Below are positions 27,464 through 34,598 of a DNA stretch of 64,000 bases, piece after piece. Below the pieces are notes generated by a model. The model saw nothing but the letters and a program-made list of their open reading frames with translations. It did not search any database and was not told the DNA's origin. This stretch comes from B25-G16 sp964549945. GTDB taxonomy: Bacteria > Desulfobacterota > DSM-4660 > Desulfatiglandales > B25-G16. The stretch lies in the NCBI GenBank assembly GCA_964549945.1, contig CAZJXD010000002.1, positions 1 to 64,000 on the forward strand. The letters run 5' to 3'. The position numbers and the translations under genes were made by a program. How positions within the stretch are numbered: position 1 is the first letter of the stretch; the number at the start of each line of letters is the position of its first letter.

Positions 27464-28543
27464 ATGAAAATAAAAACCTATCTTGAATCTTTTTCAAGAA
27501 AAACTTACGTAGGGCATAAGCTTGAGCATCCTGTATCGCTTGACTGTTCCTTGGGGGTTAATAGCCTTGGAGTCTCTGAAAAGGTGTCTGAGGCGGTGAA
27601 GGAATTTGACTGGTCGAAGATCTGGCTTTGCCCTGACCCCAGCTATAAGGCCTTAAAAGAAAAAATCGTGGAGTTCTGGTCAGAGTATGCGGATATACAG
27701 ATGAACCAAGTCCAGATCGGGTACGGATCAATGGAGGTTCTGGAGCGAGCCAACAGGATATTCCTGGAGAACGGCTCCAAGGTGCTGGGCCTTTCACCTC
27801 AATTCACGGGGTATGTAGCTGATATCGGCGCCAGCGGTGCTTACTACGATCCCGTTATCCTGTGCCCTGAGGAGAGTTTTACATTCTATGCGGAAAGGCT
27901 GTTAGAAAAGCTAAATCCGGAATATGCCCTTATATATATCGATAATCCCAATAATCCCACCGGGCAGGTGATTGGATTGGACGATTTGGAAGCGGTGGCT
28001 CAAGAGGCCGGACACAGGGATGTGGCCGTGATAGTGGACGAAGCGTATGGAGATTATTTCGAACAAAAGGATTCTGCAATCAATCTGATCAACAAGTACC
28101 ATAATCTCATAGTGACCCGTACCTTTGGGAAGGGCTTAGGCCTCTGTAGTTTGAGAATAGGCTATGGAATCTTTTCAGAAGAACTGGGAGACTACTTTCA
28201 TAAGGTCGCGCATCCCTTCCGGTCTACCTCAATCAGCTCATATCTGGCAGCGATAGCCCTCTCAGACCGGGGCTTCATTGATCAATGCCGACAACGGGTA
28301 AAGGTTGAGAAGGAAAAGCTAATAAAAGGGTTGAGGGAAAGGGGCTATCTTATAGGAAATACATATGAATATTGCCCTATCTTTCTTGCCGGCCATAAAC
28401 GTGAGGACGTGGATTTAGGAGAAGCATTGCTAAGAAAAGGCATAAAGACGGTATCGGGAACCGATTTCGAGAATCTGTCTAATAACTATGTCAGGGTAAA
28501 TTGTCCGGCATCTTCAGAGGAATTTTTAAGCCGACTGGTGTAG
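27464..28543 (+). CDS. PLP-dependent class I/II aminotransferase, HisC/CobD-like
   Basis: 359-residue fold-type I PLP enzyme closest in style to histidinol-phosphate aminotransferase and threonine-phosphate decarboxylase. Seen: YIDNPNNPTGQVIG, VIVDEAYGDYF, the PLP lysine in TRTFGKGLGLCSLRIGYG and a C-terminal arginine segment YVRVNCPASSEE. A histidine-biosynthesis role is unlikely because no his genes are near. In this operon it probably transaminates or decarboxylates an amino-acid intermediate. It overlaps the region just upstream of the flavoprotein ATG without overlapping that start. Confidence 0.85.
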   Translation: MKIKTYLESFSRKTYVGHKLEHPVSLDCSLGVNSLGVSEKVSEAVKEFDWSKIWLCPDPSYKALKEKIVEFWSEYADIQMNQVQIGYGSMEVLERANRIFLENGSKVLGLSPQFTGYVADIGASGAYYDPVILCPEESFTFYAERLLEKLNPEYALIYIDNPNNPTGQVIGLDDLEAVAQEAGHRDVAVIVDEAYGDYFEQKDSAINLINKYHNLIVTRTFGKGLGLCSLRIGYGIFSEELGDYFHKVAHPFRSTSISSYLAAIALSDRGFIDQCRQRVKVEKEKLIKGLRERGYLIGNTYEYCPIFLAGHKREDVDLGEALLRKGIKTVSGTDFENLSNNYVRVNCPASSEEFLSRLV

Positions 28544-28578
28544 GGCAGGAAATATCGCCATTTGAGGAGGAAATTACC

Positions 28579-30216
28579 ATGGAAGAAGAAATAGTTGAGA
28601 CCGATGTGCTGTGCATAGGGGGAGGAATAGCCGGCCTGATGGCCGCTATTCGAGCGAGCGAATGCGGGGCAAAGGCCCTCGTAGTTGAAAAGGGAAATGC
28701 ACTCCATAGCGGACGTGGGCGTGCTGGCAACGACCATTTCGAGACCTACCTGCCAGAGGTCCATGGTCCTGATAGGGATGCCTTTATCGAGGAGCTTTTG
28801 CGCACGGCAAAGGGCGAGGTTTCTCTGAGCCATGATATCTTCCGTGCCCAGTTCGAAAAGGCATTCGATATCGTGAAGCTATGGGATAGCTGGGGTATTC
28901 CCATGAAATACAAGGGGAAATGGGAGTTCTCCGGCCACTCATTCCCTGGCCGCGCCATGACCCACATAAGGTATAGCGGGCAAATGCAGAAGAAAGTCCT
29001 GGTCAAGCAGGCCCTGGATAGGGGCGCGCAGATAATGAACAGGGTTATGGGATTTGAACTCCTTCATGACGGTGACGGAGCGATTGGTGCGATCGCGATT
29101 CACGCGAGAGAGGATAAGATGATAGTCTTTAAGGCCAAGGCAGTCATATTGGCAACTGGAAAGTGTTCCAGGCTCTACCCAGGCATCACTCCGGGCTGGA
29201 TGTTCAACGACCCTCACGGAGGTGGACAAACAGGTGATGGCCGAGCCATGGCCTATCGGGCAGGTGCTCAGCTCCACAACGTGGAGTTGCCTCAGCGCCA
29301 TATTGGCCCCAAGTATTTCCCTAAGTTCGGACAGGCAACATGGGTAGGCGTGCTCAAGGATTCTCAGGGTAAACCCGTGGGGACCTTCGCCCCAAAACCC
29401 GACAGGAAGTATGGGGATATGATCATGGAGGTCAATAAACTCGTGGCAGAGCAATATACCCAATCCGGCAAAGGCCCGGTTTACATGGATTGTACCGATA
29501 TGACAGAGGAGGATTACGAGTACATGATGTACTGGATGGTGCACGAGGGAAATCTATCCCTTATAGATCATATGAAGGAGGAGGGAATTGATATCAGAAA
29601 GCATCCAATAGAGTTCACCACCTATCCATTTCGATTTGGGGGCATGATCGTCGCTAATGCGAAGGCGGAAACCAGTCTCAAGGGGTTATATGCTGCTGGC
29701 GACGAGGCCTTTGGCGATATTTCTGCCGCGGCAACATTCGGTTGGATCAGCGGGGAGAACGCCGCTAATCACGCACAACAAATTGAAGGCCTTGAAGGAG
29801 TGGGAGCTCAATCAAAAATCGAGGAAACTAAAGCCTTGTTTCACGAGCTCCGCGGCCGGGAACAAGGGCCTGATTGGGAGGAGGCCAATATCGCCCTCCA
29901 GCAAGTAATGTATGACTATGCAGGCTCCGTTCGAAACGAGGCGTTGCTGAAGCAGGGCCTATTTCATTTGCGCAGGTTAAAGAAAAAGATCGATACCACA
30001 ATGATCGCCAGAAATCCCCATGAGCTGATGCGCTGCCTCGAGGTACGCAATATGTACGAGCTAGGGGAGCTTGTATTCATCACTGCGTTGGATAGGAAGG
30101 AGACAAGGGGCTTGCACGTACGCCCCGATTATCCCTTTACCAACCCGACACTCAATCAGGCACATATCATCCAGAGCATTGATGGTACGCCGGTTATCCA
30201 GTGGAAACCCTTCTAA
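28579..30216 (+). CDS. AprA / fumarate-reductase-type flavoprotein
   Basis: 545 residues from the ATG at 28579 (MEEEIVETD), supported by GAGGAGG eight bases upstream; an in-frame ATG at 28501 lies within the upstream gene. An FAD Rossmann motif (LCIGGGIAGLMAAIRASECG) and VVEKGNALHSGRGRAGNDH resemble adenylylsulfate reductase alpha and related flavoproteins. A GGMIVANAKAETSLKGLYAA segment and the RGLHVRPDYP arginine-rich end complete the family pattern. With the next gene it forms an AprAB-like pair. Because the rest of the sulfate-reduction genes (sat, aprM/qmo) are absent, I infer a paralogue acting on an organic substrate such as a CoA-free enoate or hydroxyl acid. Confidence 0.85.
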   Translation: MEEEIVETDVLCIGGGIAGLMAAIRASECGAKALVVEKGNALHSGRGRAGNDHFETYLPEVHGPDRDAFIEELLRTAKGEVSLSHDIFRAQFEKAFDIVKLWDSWGIPMKYKGKWEFSGHSFPGRAMTHIRYSGQMQKKVLVKQALDRGAQIMNRVMGFELLHDGDGAIGAIAIHAREDKMIVFKAKAVILATGKCSRLYPGITPGWMFNDPHGGGQTGDGRAMAYRAGAQLHNVELPQRHIGPKYFPKFGQATWVGVLKDSQGKPVGTFAPKPDRKYGDMIMEVNKLVAEQYTQSGKGPVYMDCTDMTEEDYEYMMYWMVHEGNLSLIDHMKEEGIDIRKHPIEFTTYPFRFGGMIVANAKAETSLKGLYAAGDEAFGDISAAATFGWISGENAANHAQQIEGLEGVGAQSKIEETKALFHELRGREQGPDWEEANIALQQVMYDYAGSVRNEALLKQGLFHLRRLKKKIDTTMIARNPHELMRCLEVRNMYELGELVFITALDRKETRGLHVRPDYPFTNPTLNQAHIIQSIDGTPVIQWKPF

Positions 30217-30228
30217 GGAGGAAGAACG

Positions 30229-30459
30229 ATGCCGCCTATTATCGATCAAACGAGATGTATCGCATGCGGTAAGTGCGTTGAGGTTTGTGCTGAGGACGTA
30301 TTCTATGGATCAAAGCCGGGGGAGATCCCCGTTGTCACCTATCCAAGAGAATGTGTCCATTTTAATTCCTGCGTATACGAGTGTCCTGTGCCTGGGGCAA
30401 TCAGGGTAAGGATACCCTTGCCTGCTATGACGGTTTATAAACCCCCCAGTTGGGAATAA
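30229..30459 (+). CDS. Small ferredoxin, AprB-like
   Basis: 76-residue protein with two [4Fe-4S] motifs: CIACGKCVEVCAEDV in the first half and CVHFNSCVYECPVPGA in the second, where the spacing of the first three cysteines is widened as in AprB. It lacks the long C-terminal tail of true AprB. AAGGAGGAAG lies in front of the ATG, 12 bases after the flavoprotein stop. It should carry electrons to or from the flavoprotein. It is the last gene of the seven-gene operon. Confidence 0.9.
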   Translation: MPPIIDQTRCIACGKCVEVCAEDVFYGSKPGEIPVVTYPRECVHFNSCVYECPVPGAIRVRIPLPAMTVYKPPSWE

Positions 30460-30542
30460 CAACATCATGCAAAGAGTTATTGGAGCCTATGGATGCTCCC
30501 TGGCCATATATCAGGGAGATCCCATTCCACGGATAGCGGCTT

Positions 30543-31061
30543 TTACCTCGATTTAATTACCTCCAGCAGCTTTCCAACGAGGATATCGCGGTTCTGTGGT
30601 GTTACGGTAATAACTACGACATCCTCACGCTTCTTGATACCTTGAATGAATGCACCTCCCTTCTGGGCTATTGACCCTATCACCAAATTCGGCGAATCCA
30701 ATACCTCAGCAAGGGATTCCCTGAACTTCAAAGAGAAGCACTCCATCTTCCCTATCTCATCAATCACCACAACCTCTCCTTCTGTTGAAGGGATTATTGA
30801 GGGAACTGCAATCGCCTCTATGTCCTTGATATGCACTCCATATTTACCAACGCGGAATTTGCTCCTCAAGTTTTGGTGGGCAAGAATACCTTCCCTTCCA
30901 TCCAGCGTAGTTATGGAAAATCCCACCCTTCTGTCTTTTTCCCTTATCTCTCGTGTAGAAAAGCCGGTTGCCGGGAAATCTATTCTCTCTACTATCTTCT
31001 CTATCACCGTCGATTTCCCACACCTGGGTGGGCCGGTAATAAGGATGTTGCCTTTATTCAT
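30543..31061 (-). CDS. THEP1-type nucleoside-triphosphatase
   Basis: 172-residue P-loop protein of the NTPase_1/THEP1 family. Walker A is GPPRCGKSTV at the N-terminus; Walker B appears in VVVIDEIGKMECFS. The segments PATGFSTREIREKDRRVGF and GSIAQKGG are also typical. These proteins hydrolyse NTPs slowly in vitro and their cellular role is unsettled. It begins six bases after the CheR gene stop, so both are cotranscribed. The pairing is unusual and its meaning unknown. Confidence 0.88.
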   Translation of the reverse strand: MNKGNILITGPPRCGKSTVIEKIVERIDFPATGFSTREIREKDRRVGFSITTLDGREGILAHQNLRSKFRVGKYGVHIKDIEAIAVPSIIPSTEGEVVVIDEIGKMECFSLKFRESLAEVLDSPNLVIGSIAQKGGAFIQGIKKREDVVVITVTPQNRDILVGKLLEVIKSR

Positions 31062-31067
31062 CAGCGC

Positions 31068-31871
31068 CTATCCTCTTATCTTTTTGAAAATATAGGTTGT
31101 GCCTTCAAAGGGCAAAAGAGAATTATATTTCCCGGGCAGCTTTTCATGGGAGCCTATAATCAAATAACCACTCCCGGCAAGGCTACCCGCAACTCCTCGA
31201 AAGGCGGACTCCTTGAGATCCTCACTGTAGTAAGTGAGGATACCGTTTCGTAAAAGGATTATCTGAAAATCCCCCTCAAAAGGCTCCGTCAACAGATCAT
31301 GAACCTTCCAGGAAATTCCCTTTTTTATCGATGGAGTTACTCTGTAAACTCCATTTTTTCTGAGGTAGGTAAAGTATGTATCCCTCAACTCCCTCGGCAC
31401 CTCCTTGAGGCTACCCTTGGAATATACCCCCTTCTGAGCCCTGCCGAGGTAGTCCGGGTTAATGTCCGTTGCTAAAACTTCAAGCTCTGGCATGCATCCG
31501 AGGCGAGCCTGCACAATATCCCACACTATCCTGAAACTGTACACCTCCTCACCACAGGCGCAGCCTATGGACAAGAATCTCACCTTTTCCTTGTTCTTCT
31601 TTGCGATTTCTACCACAATGCATTCTTCCATTATCTTCCAGAGCGCTCGGTCTCTGAAGAACCGGCTCACCGAGACGCTTATCACGTTATCAAACTGCCT
31701 CCGCAATCCCCAATCGCTATCTAAGGACTTCAGGTACTCTTCCAGGGTTCTACACCCCAACTGCTGCATGTGCCGACTAATGCGCCTCTTAACCCCCCTT
31801 CGAACCCTCATGTAGCCTTTCCAGGAGTATCCGAAATGATTGAGCAGTTGACGAAACTGTTCATCATCCAT
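31068..31871 (-). CDS. CheR-type protein-glutamate methyltransferase
   Basis: 267 residues with an N-terminal helical CheR domain (RQLLNHFGYSWKGYMRVRRG) and a C-terminal SAM-binding domain: VRFLSIGCACGEEVYSFRI as motif I, LATDINPDYLGRAQKGVYS, and FQIILLRNGILTYYSED. CheR methylates glutamates on chemoreceptors using S-adenosylmethionine. Normal CheR reads CRN in the last motif; here LRN is seen. There are no chemotaxis genes around, so it either serves a distant cluster or another target. Divergent from the radical SAM gene. Confidence 0.85.
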   Translation of the reverse strand: MDDEQFRQLLNHFGYSWKGYMRVRRGVKRRISRHMQQLGCRTLEEYLKSLDSDWGLRRQFDNVISVSVSRFFRDRALWKIMEECIVVEIAKKNKEKVRFLSIGCACGEEVYSFRIVWDIVQARLGCMPELEVLATDINPDYLGRAQKGVYSKGSLKEVPRELRDTYFTYLRKNGVYRVTPSIKKGISWKVHDLLTEPFEGDFQIILLRNGILTYYSEDLKESAFRGVAGSLAGSGYLIIGSHEKLPGKYNSLLPFEGTTYIFKKIRG

Positions 31872-31951
31872 AGACTAACCATATTCAGAAAATAATGTGA
31901 TCATGATGAATAACAAAACTTAAAGTATTTTATTATTAATTCATTTTATCT

Positions 31952-32971
31952 ATGCATAAATCAATACTTTTTGATCAATTAAAAAACAACCACGTTCAGT
32001 GCCGAGTCTGTCAGAGGCACTGCACAGTAGGCCCTGGGAATACGGGCTACTGCCAAACTCGAAAAAATATTCATGGCGAGCTCTATTCCCTGATCTACGG
32101 AAGGGTATCATCGATTCGGGTCTCTCCCATTGAGATCAAGCCGCTGTTCCACTACTACCCCGGGAGCAGCTGGCTTTCCCTTGGTTCCCTGGGATGCAAC
32201 TTCCTGTGTCCCGGATGTCAGAACTGGGAAATCTCCCACGCGGACATTGAAAAACAGATTCCCTTCACCGAATATATGCCTCCTGAAAAGCTCGTTCAGC
32301 TTGCCATAGCGGAAAACTGCAAGGGCATTTCATGGACATACAATGAGCCTGCCCTGTGGCTTGAATATACCCTGGATACCGCAACAATAGCAAAGGAGCG
32401 AGGCCTTCTCACAAACTACGTCACCAATGGCTATATCACTGAAGAGGCCATGGATCTCCTTGGGCCTTATCTAGATGCCTACAGGATGGATCTAAAGGGA
32501 TTCACGCCTGAAACCTACAAGAAAATCGCGAACACCTCCGATTATAGGGGAATCTTAGATATCGTGAAACAGGCCAAATACAAATGGGGTATGCACGTTG
32601 AGCTCGTCACCAACCTTACACCCGGCTATAATGATAACGAAGACGAACTGCATGAAATGGCCCATTGGATCGCAGCAGAAATGGGGCCTGACACACCATG
32701 GCATGTGACACGGTTCGTGCCCCACCTTAAATTATCTCATCTCGATTATACACCGATACCGAAATTGGAACAAGCAAGGCAGATCGGAATCGATGAGGGA
32801 TTGAGATACGTATACCTCGGAAATGTCCCGGGCCATCCGGCAGAGAACACCCACTGTCCACAGTGCGGAAAATTGCTCATCGAAAGACGAAATTATCAAA
32901 TACTTCGCTATAACCTAAAGGGAAACGAGTGCGCTTTTTGCAATGCAACGATAGCCGGATATTTCGAATAG
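31952..32971 (+). CDS. amrS: AmmeMemoRadiSam-system radical SAM enzyme
   Basis: 339 residues. A cysteine-rich N-terminus (CRVCQRHCTVGPGNTGYCQ) precedes the radical SAM cluster motif LGCNFLCPGCQNW, followed by GISWTYNEPALW and YRMDLKGFTPETY, all features of AmrS / PflA-like proteins. A C-terminal zinc knuckle pair (CPQCGKLL and CAFCNATI) closes the protein. AmrS normally works with AmmeMemo (AmrA/AmrB) proteins encoded elsewhere; they are absent here. The substrate is not established. No Shine-Dalgarno is evident before the ATG. Confidence 0.92.
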   Translation: MHKSILFDQLKNNHVQCRVCQRHCTVGPGNTGYCQTRKNIHGELYSLIYGRVSSIRVSPIEIKPLFHYYPGSSWLSLGSLGCNFLCPGCQNWEISHADIEKQIPFTEYMPPEKLVQLAIAENCKGISWTYNEPALWLEYTLDTATIAKERGLLTNYVTNGYITEEAMDLLGPYLDAYRMDLKGFTPETYKKIANTSDYRGILDIVKQAKYKWGMHVELVTNLTPGYNDNEDELHEMAHWIAAEMGPDTPWHVTRFVPHLKLSHLDYTPIPKLEQARQIGIDEGLRYVYLGNVPGHPAENTHCPQCGKLLIERRNYQILRYNLKGNECAFCNATIAGYFE

Positions 32972-32996
32972 TCAACCATCACCACCCGCTTCGCTA

Positions 32997-33227
32997 GAGA
33001 CACAGAGTTCACAGAGGGTTATTTCGTCTTATTTCTTTTCGCTGAGACGGCGAAAAGAAATAAGAGGCCAAGCCCTTCGGGCAGACAAATACCAACCTCA
33101 ACAAATGATTCGGAGTGCGATTCTCCTCATTTCGTTTTCGATAAAGCAATGCCCCCAGGGGCTGAAGCTTTTTCTTTGCCGATATCTCACGGCAGAAAAA
33201 TAATATTCTCAGTGTCCTCCGTGTCTC
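32997..33227. repeat. 231-base structured inverted-repeat element with a 15-bp perfect hairpin
   Basis: Outer arms GAGACACAGAGTTCACAGAG (32997-33016) and 33208-33227 match at 16 of 20 positions. Within lies a perfect 15-bp stem, CTTATTTCTTTTCGC (33028-33042) with 33050-33064, around a 7-base loop, plus smaller stems (GCCC/GGGC at about 33170, and GCCG/CGGC near 33188). It sits between the amrS stop and the lexA promoter. An apparent minus-strand frame here looks like repeat sequence, not a gene. Confidence 0.6.
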
Positions 33228-33337
33228 CGAGGTGAGGTGCAAATCTAAAGTCTCCTCTTTGGAAATGCCTCTTTAAAAAGACACATGGGAAAAGTGAATA
33301 AGCGTTTATATTTTTAAAAATCTTATCATTTTTTTGC

Positions 33338-33392
33338 TTGACTTTCAGTAAATCTTACAGTATCCATGGATATATGACTGTAAGTTTTACTG
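33338..33392 (+). promoter_or_regulatory. lexA promoter with paired dyad operators
   Basis: A -35-like TTGACT (33338-33343) is followed by CAGTAAATCTTACAGT (33346-33361) and the near-perfect inverse ACTGTAAGTTTTACTG (33377-33392; 15 of 16 positions complementary). Each contains GTAA-N3-TTAC, starting 32 bases apart, about three helical turns. TTAC-N-GTAA also occurs at the right edge. The arrangement next to lexA indicates auto-repression by LexA through a non-Escherichia-type box. AAAGGAGGAGG follows as ribosome site. Confidence 0.7.
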
Positions 33393-33407
33393 TAAAAGGA
33401 GGAGGCC

Positions 33408-34013
33408 ATGAAGTTGACGGAAAAGCAGAAGGCGTTTCTGAGCTATATCTCCCACTATGTGGAGGACTGGGGCCGATCCCCCAGTTTTGAGGAGATATGC
33501 TCCCATTTCGGCTTCACCTCTTACAACACGGTCACCACCTATCTCAAGACCTTGGAGCGGAAAGGCTATATCCGCCTTCCCCGCAAAAAGAACCAGAAGC
33601 GGGCCATTGAGGTGATCAGCCCCGTGGAGACCAGGAGGCTCGAGTTTCCCCTCCTGGGAAGGGTGGCAGCAGGAAGGCCTATCGAGGCGGTGGAAGAGGT
33701 TGATGCGATTGAAATCCCCCCCTCCATGCTCGGAAAAGGGGACCACTTCGTCCTCCAGGTGAAAGGGGACTCCATGAAAGAGGATGGAATACTGGAAGGG
33801 GATTTCATCGTGGTCAGGAAGCAGCCCACGGCAGAGAATGGCCAAACCGTGGTGGCCCTGATCAACAACGAGGCGACCGTGAAGAAGTACTATCAGCGGG
33901 AAGGCCACGTGGAACTCCGCCCCGCCCATACGGACATGGAACCCCTTATCATCAGCGAGGGAGACCTCCGGATCGAGGGGCGCGTCGTGGGAGTGATGAG
34001 GCACTATAAATAA
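33408..34013 (+). CDS. lexA: LexA repressor
   Basis: 201-residue SOS repressor. An N-terminal winged-helix DNA-binding domain (KLTEKQKAFLSYISHYV, SPSFEEICSHFGFTSYNTV) is joined to an S24 self-cleavage domain with scissile Ala88-Gly89 (RVAAGRP), catalytic Ser122 (GDSMKEDGI) and Lys at about 159 (ATVKKYY). All parts needed for RecA-stimulated autocleavage are present. It opens an SOS mutagenesis cassette with imuB and dnaE2 on the same strand. The recognition helix region differs from E. coli, consistent with the different operator. Confidence 0.96.
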   Translation: MKLTEKQKAFLSYISHYVEDWGRSPSFEEICSHFGFTSYNTVTTYLKTLERKGYIRLPRKKNQKRAIEVISPVETRRLEFPLLGRVAAGRPIEAVEEVDAIEIPPSMLGKGDHFVLQVKGDSMKEDGILEGDFIVVRKQPTAENGQTVVALINNEATVKKYYQREGHVELRPAHTDMEPLIISEGDLRIEGRVVGVMRHYK

Positions 34014-34047
34014 GGCGTAAGGCGCAAGGCTAAAGGCCAAAGGAAGT
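34012..34047 (+). repeat. AAGGC-word degenerate tandem repeat after lexA
   Basis: Five or so loosely repeated words of the type (G/C)(T/C)AAGGC occur from the lexA stop to just before the pseudogene start. Inverted copies of the same words occur at about 34482-34545. Confidence 0.6.
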
Positions 34048-34053
34048 AAGGTA

Positions 34054-34461
34054 ATGGGAAATTTTCAGGAACTCAAGGTTTAGCAGCGATCGAAAGACCT
34101 TGCTGTATCTCTCTATAAAATCACTGAGCAAGGGGCGTTTGACAGGGACTGGAGCCTAAGAGATCAAATTCGCCGAGCAGTTGTTTCCATTCCAAGCAAC
34201 ATTGCAGAGGGTGATGAACTGGGTACAGATCGGCAGGCGATCAAATTTTTTTACACAGCGAAAGGTTCTTCTGCAGAAGTGCTTACCCAGGTTATTATAG
34301 CACATGAGATCGGTTACCTTACAAAAGAGCAATTCGATCACGTCAACAAGGAATGCCAGGCTATTTCCGGCATGCTCACAAGGCTCATCCAGGCTAGATC
34401 AGCAGACATAAGAGAAAGGCATAAGGCGCACGGCTTAGGGCGAAAAGGAAATAAGACATAG
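34054..34461 (+). pseudogene. Four-helix-bundle (23S rRNA intervening-sequence, S23-type) protein with an amber codon
   Basis: Reading from ATG 34054 gives MGNFQELKV, then TAG at 34081-34083, then QRSKDLAVSLYKITEQGAFD and on to IPSNIAEG, all in the same frame, through to a stop at 34459-34461. Members of this small family carry Trp at that position (KVWQ), so one G-to-A change created a nonsense codon at codon 10. Everything after it, about 125 codons, is intact. Such proteins occur in SOS or retroelement neighbourhoods, but their function is unsettled. The last dozen codons are made of AAGGC-type repeat words. Either a recent pseudogene, or restarted downstream at an internal ATG. Confidence 0.85.
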
Positions 34462-34548
34462 GACGCCAAGTCTATTTGCCTTGTGCCTCATGCCCTTCGC
34501 CCTAAGGCTTTTCTCTATGCCTTACGCCCTGTGCCTTGTGCCGCGAAC
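34417..34548. repeat. AAGGC-word inverted repeat between the pseudogene and imuB
   Basis: Plus-strand words of the type AAGGC(A/G)(T/C)A fill 34417-34461. Inverted copies (GCCTTGTGCC, GCCTTACGCC and similar) fill about 34482-34548. The best-conserved arm is CTTAGGGCGAA against TTCGCCCTAAG. The unit folds as a long imperfect hairpin and extends into the 3' codons of the pseudogene. Confidence 0.65.
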
Positions 34549-34598
34549 CCTACATCTGAGGAGACAATTGAGTTATCTGATATCGGGAGAGCTTAACC

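Noticed and set aside
33009..33242. Minus-strand 77-codon frame upstream of lexA
   Set aside because: Lies wholly in the structured inverted repeat; no protein family signal.
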